Below the pieces are notes generated by a model. The model saw nothing but the letters and a program-made list of their open reading frames with translations, did not search any database and had not been told where the DNA came from. From Anastatus disparis (lineage: Eukaryota; Arthropoda; Insecta; Hymenoptera; Eupelmidae), in NCBI GenBank assembly GCA_017163975.1, contig JAFFSR010000035.1, forward strand, positions 992,001 to 1,056,000: a DNA stretch of 64,000 nucleotides, given 5' to 3'. Position 1 is the first letter of the stretch; every line of letters starts with the position of its first letter. A program made the translations under genes and the position numbers. Positions 31,110 through 44,010 of the stretch are shown in pieces.

Positions 31110-33075
31110 AATTAATTAAAAAAAATGTTATCATGCCCCTATATAATTTTAGAAAATGTCACTTTTTAACGGACAAAAATAATTCAATTATTCAAAGTTT
31201 AGTCCAAATTTTGTTTAATAAGAACTGAAAATTGTTCCGTTCATTAAAGAGAATTATCAATTTTTTTTGTTTTGGAAATAATAATTGATAATATTATAAA
31301 AATATATTTAATAAAAGAAAGAAGAAAAAGTCCAATTTTTAAACATATTAATGATATTCAATGTAATTTTTATTTAAAATGCACTTTAATGAAGTTTGAA
31401 TTCGTAAAATTATTTATTTATTCAGGTAAATTTATTATTTTACTTATCTAAAATAAAATTAGAATTATTTATATTTATTTTCTATTTTTATTAAATTAGT
31501 TAAAAATGTCATAAATTTATATAAATTTAGAAAAGGTCCTTTTTTTAAGGAACAAAAAAGGTTTTATTATTCGCAATTGAGTGAGAATGAAAAAACAACT
31601 ATAATTTAAAATAATTTTTTTTTCAATCGTTAATATTTTTTTTATTTAGTAGGAAAAAATTACAGAACTAGCTTCGTTTTTATTTCATATTAATATAAGT
31701 TATATAGCCATGTAATATTAACATTAAAACTTTTTTCTATCCCTATCTGTAAATATATTTTTTTATATTTTTGAAATAAAATAGAATTTAAGGTGTTAAA
31801 TAAATTTTTTATTTTATTTTTTCCGCTATGAAAATTGATTACAAAAATATATAATATTTAAAAATAAGAAAAAAAAAAAAAATAGGTGGAACATTGGGTT
31901 TGAACTTGGCAAAAGTAGAGAGCAAGGTGCGTAAATAGTTAGTGACCACAGCCACCGCATTCGCTTGTTGAATACTGTAAAAATTTACATATGTTCATCG
32001 GCCCCAAAAGATTTTATTTATTTGTTTGATTACTTTAATGATTTTTATTATTGAAATATGTATCTGTTTTGAATAAAAATATGTAATTAATCAACAAATT
32101 TTTGGGAAAATTAATCGCATTGATATAAAGCTATAACGTATTGCGGCGAAAACAAGCTAAAGCGGATTTGCCGTAAGTTTACCTACGACACTGGAAGCCG
32201 CGTGTTTCGTGTGTTTGTCTCCTTCCATCTTTCTCGCTTTTCTACACGCGTGTAGACGTGGAGGGGCTTTGCGCGTATAGTTCGGGCATTTGTCCATGTG
32301 GTGGCGGTAGTTTACATTGTATTTTGTGAGCGCCCGAGTATGTACGGCCCTGAAACCGTACGATACTGGAAGATGCGCGCGCAAACACCCAAAAAGACCA
32401 AAGTGGTTGAACAAGCAAGCGCGCGTATATACGTACACGCGCTTGCATGTATAAGTACCGCTGAAAGTATACGGCGGCTCTCCCTCTCTTCTACTAAGTT
32501 AGAAGAGTGGGAGAAAGACCGAAGAGAGCTGAAGCAAGCAGTGCGAGGAGCTTGGGACTCTCGACACTCTTGGATCAGCTCTCTCACGGACTAGACAGTC
32601 ATACCTTGCTCAAGGCAACAATAGGCGATAGGCCAACACGTTGTTTTAAGCAAGGCAGACCTTAGAATTATTCAGATTACTTTGTAACAAATATTGTAAC
32701 TTGGCTAAATAAAGAGCTTATCCAAGCGATATCCCTTTCCTATTAACCCTCGTGCAAAGCCCCGAATATTAAGGCATTTGGTCCTTAATAATAACGGGCT
32801 TTACACCTAATCAATTCAAATATTATTAACTAATATTTATTCAAAGTCAGCTATAGCTAGGCAAGGCGTCCTAGCTATAAACGACTTTTAACAATAATAA
32901 CAAGAAATACAGGGTCCGCAATAGCTAGGCATGGTGCGCTAGCTATTAACGGTCCTTTAACGCGTGCTTAAGCAATAGATATTAAATATATTAATTAAAA
33001 AACAAAGGGAAATGTTACAATTTTAACGGGCGCGCTCTTGCCTATGCTCATTGGCGATCTCTACTTATCTCTGCT
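31110..33075 (-). repeat. Right inverted arm of R copy 1
   Basis: Apart from the solo LTR, this arm is the inverse of 35918-37540 and matches 49000-50317 directly. At 31796-31799 it has a single TTAA, the empty site for the hairpin element at 36497. Confidence 0.85.
32325..33019 (+). mobile_element. Solo LTR, 695 bp
   Basis: It starts TGTGAGCGCCC and ends AATGTTACA, with ATTT on both sides (32321-32324 and 33020-33023). R copy 2 shows the site without it near 50263. AATAAA occurs at 32709. A 4-bp duplication and TG...CA ends fit a Ty3/gypsy-type LTR. Internal coding was lost by LTR recombination. Confidence 0.75.
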
Positions 33076-33480
33076 ACTAATCTACATTATTACTTATCTA
33101 ATCTACACTATTTTTATATACATAATATATTTTCTTTCATAGAAATTGAATTTACCCATGTATGAAAATTTTTTAAATTTATTTATAAATTTTTTTCAAA
33201 AAAAAAAATACGTAAGTAATCGAAAAAAGTTTAAATAATTGGGAAAATTGATGCTTTCAAATAAAACACGAAATATTATTATTTTTGATAAAATAATCAT
33301 TCAATAACCTTTATGATCATTATGTGTTAAGGTGATAGTGATCGGCACTGTATATCGAGAATATCTCTATATTATGCTTTTTATTAGTTAAAATGGAAGG
33401 TTATAATATAGTGATATTTTTCAAACTATTAGATTAAGAATCAAAAATTTGAAAAACTGTATGCCGATATTTTGTATTCC
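33076..33480. other. Spacer, no gene
   Basis: AT-rich sequence between R copy 1 and the satellite; I see nothing to annotate. Confidence 0.5.
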
Positions 33481-33499
33481 CTTAAAAAAAAATTTCATC

Positions 33500-35870
33500 T
33501 GTTTCTTTATAGAGAATATAGTATATAAATACATTCTTTGAGAAAAATTTCTATTAGATTTTAGAAATATGATTATTTAAAGATCACATTGAAAAAATCA
33601 CAGGAATATTTTCAATTGAAACCTTATTTTATAAATTTTTAGAAATGTTTAGGTTGGATTTTTGAAACTTTACTGTTGCAGAATCACTTTGGAAAGATTA
33701 CAGAAATATCTCCGAAGAAAACCTTATTTTATATATTTTGAAAAATACTTCTGTTAGATAGTAGAAATGTCACCATTATGAAATTACATTGAAGAGGTTG
33801 CAGAAACGTTTCCTATGAAAATCTCATTTTACATATTTTAGAAATATTTCTGTCAGATTTTAAAAATTTTTCAAATGCAACATAGCGATGGAAAGGTTAT
33901 AGAAATATTTTCAATGAAAAATAGATTTTACAAACTTTGTGACTTATTTCTGTTAGATTCTAGAAATATCAGGGTTGAAATCGCATTTGAAAGATCAACG
34001 AAATATTTTCTATGAAAAACTCATTTTTTATATTTTAAGAAATACTTCCGTGAGATTACATAAATTTCTCATATGCAACATAGTCATTGAAAAGTCGAAG
34101 AAATATTTGCATTAAAAATATATTTTGAGAAAAATCACTGTTTGAGTTCAGAGATATAATGACTATAAGTTCATATCTGAATAAAGGTAAAAATAATATT
34201 TCACATGAAATACGAATTTCATATATTTTAAAAAACATTTCGGTTAGATTATAGAAATGTTATTGATGAAATATCGAATCTAAAAGGTGAAAGGAATGTT
34301 TCAAATGAAAAACCTATTTTACATATTTTAAAAAATATTTCTGTTAGATTTTAGAGATGTTCCTCGTTGAAAAAATACAATTGGATTCTCAGTTGTAATT
34401 TCCAACCGGGATTTCAATTGGATTTTATTGGAAATCCATGTTGGAATTCCAATCAATTCCAATTTGTAATTCCAATTGGAAATCCAATTGGAAAATTATA
34501 ATGGGATTCCAATGAGAATTTTAGAAATCCAATGTAAATTTATGGATATTTTAAAGCGATTCAAATATTTTTTTATATAAAATTTGTTTTCATTGCGACT
34601 TATAAAAATATCTCAGTTCATTGAGAAAAATAGAACATAACAAAGCAGGCCGAATGATCGTCGTTTTAGACCAAATGAAACTGCCAACTTATAAGTTCTA
34701 AACTCTTTTATTTTTTTTGAGCGCGTTTGCTTGCCATAAGAAAGTTAATAGATAGAAAACGTCGTAGCCCCCTGGTGGCTAATCATCAAATATAAATATA
34801 CACATTTATATAATAGTACCAATAATTGATCGCTCGGCGGCTACCACGCTTTCTATCCATTGACTCTCTTATGGCAACCAAATGCCATGCAAAAAAAAAG
34901 AGTTTAGAACTTATAAGCTGGTAGTTTCATTTGGTATAAAACGATGATCACATTCGGCCTGCTTTCTTATGTTCTATTTTTCTCAATGAACAGAGATATT
35001 TTTATAAGTCGCAATGAAAACATAAATAAAATTTTATATAAAAAAATATTTTAATCGCTTAAAAATGTCCATAAATTTAGGTTGGATTTCTAAAATTTTC
35101 ATTGGAATTCCATTATGAATTTCCAATTGGAATTCCAACATGGATTTCCAACAAAATCCAATTGGGATTCCGATTGGAAATTCCAATTGGATTTTTTCAA
35201 CGGGATTACGGTAGCGAGATCACATCTGAAAAATAACAAAAATATTTCATATGAAACACCCATTTTATATGTTTTGTGGAATATTCTAATTTAAAAACTC
35301 ATTTTATATATTTTTAGAAACACTTCTGTTTGAGTTTAGAGATATAATGGCTATAAGATCACAACTGAAAAGTAACAGTAATATTTCATATGAAACACGA
35401 ATTTCATATATTTTAAGAAACATTTCGGTTAGATTTCAGAAATATCACTGTTGCAAGATCACATGTGAAAAGTCACACAAATATTGCTAATGGAACACAT
35501 TTTATATATTTGAAGAAACGTTTGCGTTAGCTTCTAGAAATGTAACTATTGCAAGATCTCATTTGAAAGGTTACTGAAATATTTCCAATGAAATATTCAC
35601 TTTGTATATTTTTAGATACATTTCTGTTAGTTTGTAGAAATGTCATTGCTGCAAGATGGCACCTAAAAGGTCAAAGAAATATTGCCAATGATACACTTAT
35701 TTTATATATTTTAAGAATGATTTCTGTCAGGTTACAAAAATTTCCCAGATGCAAAATAACTTTTGAAATGTTACTGGAAGATTTCATAAGAAATACCCGT
35801 TTTATCTATTTTTTTAAATGTATCTATAAGATTTCAGAAATATTACGTCAATAAGGTTTCAATAGAAATA
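33500..35870 (+). repeat. ~100-bp satellite array
   Basis: Degenerate units repeat about every 94-108 bp. Each has GTTAGATTTTAGAAAT, a middle with AAGATCACATTTGAAA and then GAAATATTTCCAATGAAA. The GTTAGATT phase falls near 33850, 33953, 34051, 34243, 34345, 35428, 35527, 35628 and 35727. About 15 units are present, split by an insertion at 34362-35204. Confidence 0.85.
34362..35204. mobile_element. Palindromic element H in the satellite
   Basis: An 843-bp inverted repeat has ends CCTCGTTGAAAAAAT and, inverted, CCCGTTGAAAAAAT. Each arm begins with many short CCAATTGGAA-type repeats, followed by a unique stretch. It is non-coding. Its ends resemble those of the nested palindrome at 41112 (CCCGGTTGAAAAT). 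Confidence 0.8.
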
Positions 35871-35917
35871 GTTTACAAATGTTTCTGAAACGTATATAGT
35901 GTGATGTGCCGGCTGAG

Positions 35918-37555
35918 AGCAGAGATTAGTAGAGATTGCCAATGCCGTGTTAATGAAACGTGCCAAATTCGATCATGACGATCCTTGCGGCGCTTCTGGA
36001 ACCATACGCGCAAAGCCCCTCCACGTCTATACGCGCGTAGAGAAGCAAGCGAGAGGGGAGGATACAAACACACGAAACACGCGGCTTCCAGTGGCGTAGG
36101 TAAACTTACGGCAAACCCACTTTAGCTTGTTTTCGCCGCGATACTTTATAACTTTATTTCAATGCGATTAACCGTCCCAAAAATTTGTTGATTAATTACA
36201 TATTTTTATTTAAAACAGATACATATTTTAATAATAAAAATCATTAAAGTAATCAAACAAATAAATAATATCAAATAAAATCTTTTGGGGGCGATGAGCA
36301 TATGTAACTTTTTACCCTATTCAACAAACGAATGCGGTGGCTGTGGTCACTAAGTATTTACGCACCTCGCTCTCTACTTTTGCCAAGTTCAAACCCGATG
36401 TTCCACCTATATTTTTTTTTTTTCTTATTTTTAAATATTATATATTTTTGTAATCAATTTTCATAGCGGAAAAAATAAAATAAAAAATTTATTTAAGAGC
36501 AGGCTGGATTCGCTGTCCTTGTCTAATTGAAATTTTTGTTATTTACTCAAGTATTAATCGGCGTATCTGCAAATTGAAGGTTAAGCGCAATAGATATTAT
36601 TATTACAAATATTTATGCAAACAAGAAAAAAAATCTACCGATTTGTTTTTGAGAAAAGTAAGGAACGCAAAAATATTATAAACATAAACTTTTACTTCGG
36701 TATTCCTTACTTTTCTCAAAAACAAAGCGGTAGAATTTTTTTTTCTTGTGCATAGATGTTCATAATAATAATATCTATTGCGCTCAACCTTTAATTTGAA
36801 GATACACCGATTAATACTTGAGTAAATAACAAACAACTCAATTGTTACTCGGTCGGTATCAGGATCTACTCCGGCCTGCCGTTAACACCTTAAATTCTAT
36901 TTTATTTCAAAAATATAAAAAAATATATTTACAGATAGGGATAGAAAAAAGTTTTAATGTCAATATTACATGGCTATATAACTTATATTAATATAAAATA
37001 AAAACGAAGCTAGTTCTGTAATTTTTTCCTACTAAATAAAAAATATTAACGATTGAAAAAAAAATTATTTTAAATTATAGTTGTTTTTTCATTCTCACTC
37101 AATTGCAAATAATAAAACCTTTTTTGTTCCTTAAAAAAAGGACCTTTTCTAAATTTATATAAATTTATGACATTTTTTACTAATTTAATGAAAATAGAAA
37201 ATAAATATAAATAATTCTAATTTTATTTTAGGTAAGTAAAATAATAAATTTACCTGAAAAAATAAATAATTTTACGAATTTAAACTTCATTAAAGCGCAT
37301 TTGAATATAAATTTCATTGAATATTATTAATATTTTTTAAAAGTGGACTTTTTCTTCTTTCTTCTATTAAATATATTTTTATAATATTATCAATTATTAT
37401 TTTCAAAACGAAAAAAATGATACAAACATAATAATTTAAGTTCCCACAAGACATATTAAATAAAATTTTCGCTACATTTTAAATAGCCTAAATTCTGTTA
37501 ATCTCTCAAAAACTGGCATTTTCTGAACTTATATAGGAGCATGATTATATTATTT
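35918..37555 (+). repeat. Left inverted arm of R copy 2
   Basis: Inverse of about 49060-50317. It holds the GC-rich block CACGCGGCTTCCAGTGGCGT seen also in the right arms. A patch at about 35945-36000 differs between arms. Confidence 0.85.
36497..36881. mobile_element. TTAA hairpin MITE, family C, copy 1
   Basis: A near-perfect hairpin of 385 bp is flanked by TTAA on both sides (36493-36496 and 36882-36885). The other three R arms carry TTAA once at this point (31796, 49727). The outer ~45 bp of the two arms differ except for GCAGGC. Related copies are at 41309 and 56218. Confidence 0.92.
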
Positions 37556-39882
37556 TTAATTCATATAAATTCAACATAAAATGTTGATAAACCTTATTTT
37601 ATTTTAGACACATAAAAGAATGATAAAATTCTTTTATTAAAAGTATATCCTTTTTAATATCAGTAATATAGTAGCAAATATCTTGATATTATCTATGATT
37701 TAAGAAAAATGAAACTTCATGAAACCTTGCAAATTTCACAAAAGCGTGTTTTCAATGAAAATGACTTAAAAATTTTATTTTATTTTTAAAAAATTTACAT
37801 AGAATTTTAACATTGCCAAAAATTAGAAAAAAATAGATTTCAATGTTTTCTTTGTAATTATTACAATGGTCACAAACTTTGAATCATGATATGAAAAGCA
37901 TTTAAAATATTTTTCATTTTGACAATTAATTAGGAAAAGATTTTATCCATATTGTTAATTTTAAAAAATAGCAGTTTATGTATGAAGTACATATTTTTTT
38001 ATGTTTTGACTTTTATTACATCTTTTTAAAGTATATTTTTTACTGTTATTTAGGATAAATGTAATAAAATGCGTGAATACTTTATTTTTCATAAAAAATG
38101 TATTTAAATACAATAATATTTCAAAAAACAATGAAGAAATTTATTATTTAAATAAAAAAAATTTAATCATAAAAACGATGTGCAGCACGCAACGTATTTG
38201 TCCTGAAATGCTAATTTTATTAATTTTGTTATTTAATAATGAAAATCGTTTGGATAATTAAAAAAAATTAAGTTTGGGGTGAGGAAGCGATAAAAATATG
38301 TAATTCGGTTTGAATAAAAAACGTACAATAGCTGTGTTGGCTAAGTTTTAGGGTACGTTGCAGCAATTAAAATATTTTTCAAGTTGAAATCTTATGCTTT
38401 GTCTTTTTTTAATATGCTTACAAATAAAATTTGTTACAATACAATAAGAAAAATTTTTGACAAAAAATATTGACCTACAATACAGCCATTTAAAATAAAA
38501 TAACCGTTAACTGTGCAAGCATTTTCTAAGCATATGCTAATTAACGCTTTTTTAAATATAAAATTTTTAATTCAGATTTTCTGTTCTTTGTATCGCTAGT
38601 ATAAAAAAATTAAAACTTTTTTTAAATCCCTAAACGAAGTTTAATGCAGAATTTGGATCCAAAAAATAATCTGAAAGAAAAAATTTTTTTGATAAGAAAT
38701 ATTAGCAATCAAAATTTTAAAAACGTTTTTTTTTTAAATATAGATTATTTTCTTAATTTGAATGTAATGAAAATTTTTATTTGATATTTAGTCTTCTGTT
38801 TTTAAATTCTTCTTTACTTTATAGATCTATTTTATATAAGTAGTTTGTAAAATTAATTATTCTGACAGATTTTCTTTTATGATTGTAGCCAAAGCTCATT
38901 TATTTTGATTTTTATGAAGTAATAATAACATTATTGTACTTTATATATTTTAAAGATAATACGTTTATAAATATAATTTATAAATAGATCAAATAAATTT
39001 ATGCATAACATTTAAAAAGAATTGATAAAATATTAATTAAACTTTGAACATAAATAAATTAAAAATGTACTTAAAAAGAGTATATCATTTGAAAATTGTT
39101 TAAAACCTTATGAGAAATATGTTTGATAATAGAAAATGTTAAATGGGAAGTATTGAAACATAATAATGAAATAAAAATTTTTAAGACATTAATAATAAAT
39201 CTAAAATATCATAAAATAAATAAATGTTCTTGAATAAAGTTCAAAATTTGGCAATTTTTAACGAAAGCGATAATATGTTTTGAATAAACATTATATAAAG
39301 TTTAAATATACAAGTAGAAATAGAGTAAAAAATTTATTATATATTACATGCTAAAACTATTAACAAATATGTAATAATTTTCAATTAAGCATAGCTTTTT
39401 AACAGCATTGATCTTTTTTAAGCTAATGAGGCTTAAATTAAAGTATTCAACTTGTACTTTTTTAATATTTAATACATTTTTCTGTAAGATTTTTAGTTGT
39501 TCAGTCATTTAAGTTTTCACAACAACTTCTTTTCATTATATTATTGAAAAATATGTATAACTTTGTCTCTGAAATCTACTTAAACAAAAGAAAAAATACT
39601 GGTTAATTTTTTTCATCATCAAATCATAGCTTGTAGTTTTAACCAAATTTGTTTCTCGAAGGTGGAGATGATTTTTCCTTATAAGTAGGCTTTGATCATT
39701 AGTTATATATGAACAAAAATTTATATTCAAGATATGATTGCCTAATTAATTATTACAAGTACTTTAAATGAACTTTGAGTTTAAAATTTCAAAATTTTTT
39801 TTTTCAGTATTACATTGGTTAGCAAAAATTTGTTGTATTGCAAAAATTTCAAATTTAATAGATGTTTAGGTGCTATATCAAT
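37556..39882 (+). repeat. R copy 2 body, no gene
   Basis: It aligns with 1-964, 8261-8532, 10808-11278 and 12203-12940 of copy 1. I see no gene. Confidence 0.7.
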
Positions 39883-40974
39883 TGTAACGTTTGGCCTTTT
39901 TGCCTCGATTAGATCTTGATATCGTAGGCGTCAGACTTTTAGAGGGCGCTGCAGGTGTTGATTCTCGGAGGCCAAAGTTCAAACTTACATACTAAGCTAA
40001 CCTAACCTTATTAAATTAATAAAATTAATAATAAATTAAAAATAAATTAAAATCCATTTAAATATTTGAGAAGAAAAATATAAATGATTAAGAAAAAGAA
40101 AATAATATTAATTAAAAGAAATAATAAATAAATGATCCAAATCTAACCTATCCTTATGCACTAAGTGATAATGTTCGTGAGAGGAAGCAGGACGGGTACT
40201 GCGGACTGATGATTAAGTTCAAACACGACACTTTGGGTTTAAACTTAAATTATCTTTTCTTTTATATTTATTAATAATAAAAAAATAACAAAAATAATTA
40301 CAACGCCGATTTCAATAATACTTAATATCAAAAACAAAAAAATAAAAATTATAATTTAGAGAAATAATGCTTCGCACGTTGCGAAGGAAAAAAAAACTTT
40401 AGTTCTCTCCTTGACCGCTAGGTGGCGCTATCTCGTACTTATCGGCTGTAACAAATAAGAACGAAAAAAAATACAATGGTTAGTTATATAACAAAAATAG
40501 ACTCGGCGGGTAAATTCGCGACCTATTTTATCGGCGGAGTTCGGCGCGGTCGGTAACGGAGCCAGGTAAGGTAATACAGGAAGAACTAGGATGGTAACCC
40601 TCTAAACCATAAGTGGAGAAAAGGGGGGAGGCTTTTGGTCGAAGACCAACGGAGGACTCTACCCCGACCAGCGATGGTGGAGGTAGTAACTAGGACTCAG
40701 TGTCGGGCAATCCCACCCTTACACTGACGGATAGATAGGATACTATGCCGGGCAATCCCACCCTTACATAGCTTAAGACAGGAGTATAGGAAAGGATAAC
40801 TCCCACTGTGCCGAGCAATCCCACTCTTACACAGAGGAAGAGGAGAGAGTCTCTGATGCTGGCTCGGCGGCTCGCTTATATATGCTATGGAGCTCGCTAT
40901 TCCTGTTGCGGGAGTAGCGCTTCGTAGCGGCTGAGCGCAGGTACTGCGTCTAGCGCGATTTTTGAATCGTCGCA
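39883..40974 (+). mobile_element. Solo LTR, ~1.09 kb
   Basis: It begins TGTAACGTTTGGCC and ends GTCGCA. The flanks CAAT and TAAT correspond to a single CAAT in copy 1 (near 12918). Inside, GGCAATCCCACCCTTACA recurs at about 40705, 40752 and 40815. Frames through these repeats are not genes. Probably a Ty3/gypsy-type LTR. Confidence 0.7.
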
Positions 40975-41308
40975 TAATATAATTAACATTTTATTTTAAA
41001 GAATAGAAAAAAATAACTTTTACCACATACATTTAAAACTGTTTTGATAATAAAATTATCAATAAATTATTTTTTTTACACATCATTGGCTTGGATTAAA
41101 ATTTGGCTACTCCCGGTTGAAAATAAACACATAATTTTATCACATGATTTTATCATATGGATTTATTATGTGGTTTTATCATATGGTTTTATTACAGGTA
41201 TTTTAGTTTCAATTTATTATATGATAAAAGTATATGATAAAATCGTTTAGTGAAACTATATGGTGAAGACAAAATAAAACCATATACACGGAGAGAAAAA
41301 ACAGTTAA

Positions 41309-41693
41309 CGGTAGGCCGGAGTAGAACCTGATACCGACCGAGTAACAATTGAGTTGTTTGTTATTTACTCAAGTTTTAAACGGTGTATCTTCAAATTAAA
41401 GGTCGAGCGCAATAGATATTATTATTATGAACATCCATGCACAAGAAAAAAAATATCTATCGGTTGGTTTTTGAGAAAAGTAAGTAACGCGAAAATATTG
41501 TAAACATAAACTTTTACTTTGGCGTTACTTACTTTTCTCAAAAACAAACCGGTAGATATTTTTTTTCTTGTGCATAGATGTTCATAATAATAATATCTAT
41601 TGCGCTCGACCTTTAATTTGAAGATACACTGATTAAAACTTGAGTAAATAACAAAAATGCCAATTAGACAAGGACAGTGAATCCGGCCTGCTC
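41309..41693. mobile_element. TTAA hairpin MITE, family C, copy 2
   Basis: A 385-bp hairpin between TTAA at 41305 and TTAA at 41694. Same asymmetric ends as copy 1, in the opposite orientation. Confidence 0.9.
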
Positions 41694-41697
41694 TTAA

Positions 41698-42136
41698 CAG
41701 CTACTCAAAAAATTTGGAGTCATTACATTTTGTTCGGCAATAATAAAAGGAATAGGAATGAATACAAATCTATATTTTTGCGCCACGCGGCAAAAGTAAG
41801 GTTATGATTTTACAAATGATCTGAGAAAATTAAGGAATTACGAAAGAGTTAGATAGCTAGTCATAAAAAGTTAAATGAAGAGTCAAACTAAAAATTATTG
41901 TTTGCAGTTTGCTTATAGACAGACTGCAGACAATAATTCTCAGTTTGACTCTTCATTTAACTTTTTATGAAGCTATCTAACTCTTTAGTAATCAGTCCTT
42001 AGTTTTCTCAAATCATTTGTAAAATCATAACCTTACTTTTACCGCGTGGCGCTAAAATATAGATTTGTATTCATTCTTATTTCTTTAATTATTGCCGAAC
42101 AAAGTTAGTCATGATTCCAAATTTTTTTAGTAGCTG
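41698..42136. mobile_element. TTAA hairpin MITE, family D
   Basis: A 439-bp hairpin begins CAGCTACTC and ends AGTAGCTG. It shares the TTAA at 41694 with the neighbouring hairpin and has another at 42137. Confidence 0.88.
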
Positions 42137-43090
42137 TTAACTGTTTTTTCTCTCCGTGTATATAATTTTATTTTGTCATCACCATAAAGTTTCACTATAC
42201 GATTTTATCATACACTGAGAAAAAAATTTAGTTGGATTAAGTAAGGCTTAATTGAATCAATGAAATCCCTTAGGTGCGGGCGGCACATAAAATATTTTGT
42301 TACATTAATACAAATATTTGAATTGAGTCAAATAAATATTTCATTTTTTTAAATAAATATTTGATTTTACTAAACATCACAAATATTGGTTAAAAATAAT
42401 ATTTTGTATTGTCAAATAAATATTTGACTTACTAAATGTCGCGAAGATTGATTCAATAAAATTAATTCATTGTTTTTATAAAAAATTTTATCAATTAAAA
42501 TGCCCATTTGTTTTTCTAATTGATTATTTCATTACATTAATATACATATTGGAATTAAATCAAATAATATTTTGTATTTTCAATTAAATATTTGACTTAT
42601 TAAATGTCGCGAAGATTGATTCAATAAAATTAATTCATTGTTTTAATAAAAAAAATTATTAATTAAAATGTCCATTTATTTTTCTAATTAATTATTTCAT
42701 CATATTAATACTATATTGAAATTAAATTAGTTCAATATTTTATATTTTTAAATGAAAGTTTAATTTATTGAATATTTTAAATTTAATAAAATTTTAAGAT
42801 TTAATAAAATTAATTCATTGTCTTAACAAAAAATTGATTAATTATTCGGTTTCACAAATAAAACATTCCTTCAAAGTAAAGAAATATTTAATTACACGGA
42901 AAAAAGTTTTCACCGGTAAAACTAATGCTAAATTCGATTAGATGTTTAAATTCCAATGCTAGTGTGTTCTAAAGTAATGAATGGCATTAATTTTTTTCGC
43001 TCTATTGACAGCACAAATAAAATTCATACCAGTGTCGTATTTTTTAGTGCTATAAATATTTATTTTCGATAACTGACGCGTGAATTTACA

Positions 43091-43356
43091 GAGGGGTGAT
43101 TCAACCTATGCTACATATGTATGTATCACGGTGATATGTATGTACGTTCGAACGTAAGTTGGTAGCACTGCTAAGACAAGTCGTCGCGCGCATTGAATCG
43201 TCTGTCGAACCGTCAAGACCTCAAGTCTCCGTTTCCATGTAGATACAATTTTTGCGCGCGACGACTTGTCTTAGCAGTGCTACCAACTTACGTTCGAACG
43301 TACATACATATCACCGTGATACATACATATGTAGCATAGGTTGAATCGCCCCTCAG
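43091..43356. mobile_element. Palindromic MITE F inside E
   Basis: Arms of about 110 bp start GAGGGGTGATTCAACC and contain AACGTAAGTTGGTAGCACTG. There is a 40-bp unpaired centre. No clear target duplication. Confidence 0.8.
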
Positions 43357-43727
43357 TGCCACCTTTGGCACGGTTTTTTCGGGTGCCAAGCACGTTAAAT
43401 AACGGCGCTGGTGTATGTTTGTGTATACGAATTTTCGATTGTAGCAGTGTGCACGATTGTGAAGTTTTACACAAAAGTTTTTCTATTTATTGCATAGGAA
43501 ATAAGTGCCAAATGGATAATTTTATATAAAAAATATTAAATGTTAAATATTAAATATTCTATGTTACTTTTATGAGAAGTTACATAAAAAAAATGAGAAA
43601 AAATTGCAAGTTTGTTTCGACCAGTTTTCACGTATAATTTCGTACTAAAATAACTAAATAACTTTTCTTGAAAAAGAAATCTTGTTGAACTTTGAACATA
43701 AAACTCTGTCATTATGTTATCACAGAC

Positions 43728-43730
<3 letters not shown>

Positions 43731-43765
<35 letters not shown>
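43731..43765 (+). repeat. (TA)n microsatellite
   Basis: About 17 TA units, followed by ACATACAT repeats. Confidence 0.95.
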
Positions 43766-43770
<5 letters not shown>

Positions 43771-43869
43771 CATACATACATGTATAAATCAATAAAATAT
43801 AACTGACTTGAAAGATTATTTATGATAGCAATAAGTTGATTTTGTGAAAAAACTGATACCATGCATTAA

Positions 43870-44010
43870 GAATTTCTCTGTTAATGCGCAGAACTGAAAT
43901 TTTGATGTTGGCACTGGAAAAAACCGTGCTAGTCGTTAGAATTTCTCTGCTAATGCGCAGAACTTAAATTTTGATGTTGGCACTGGAAAAAACCGTGCTA
44001 ATCATTGAAA
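43870..44010 (+). repeat. ~68-bp tandem duplication in E
   Basis: Two units share AATTTCTCTG and GATGTTGGCACTGGAAAAAA. Confidence 0.85.

Larger units (their letters stand above)
1..33075 (+). mobile_element. Composite repeat R, copy 1 (left end outside window)
   Basis: This stretch is one copy of a long non-coding element, broken up by seven insertions. The R-derived pieces are 1-964, 8261-8532, 10808-11278, 12203-13712, 16552-17342, 31050-32324 and 33020-33075. They align in the same order and orientation with copy 2 (base 1 corresponds to about 37318). The right end reads ATCTCTGCT at 33067-33075, as in copy 2. No R-derived piece carries a convincing reading frame. The superfamily is unknown to me; the assignment as a mobile element rests on its inverted-repeat ends and two copies. 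Confidence 0.75.
41287..42158. mobile_element. Small TA-flanked MITE N, split by two hairpins
   Basis: It has ends CACGGAGAGAAAAAACAG and inverse, flanked by TA. Two TTAA hairpins (41309 and 41698) occupy its centre. Without them only about 40 bp remain, so N may be just the ends of a lost element. Confidence 0.6.

Noticed and set aside
32157..32594. Four overlapping frames on both strands near 32.3 kb
   Set aside because: They cross the GC-richer R arm and the solo LTR boundary and lack any domain; GC content lengthens frames by chance.
40697..40975. Frame with repeated KGGIARHS
   Set aside because: It derives from the GGCAATCCCACCCTTACA repeats within a solo LTR.
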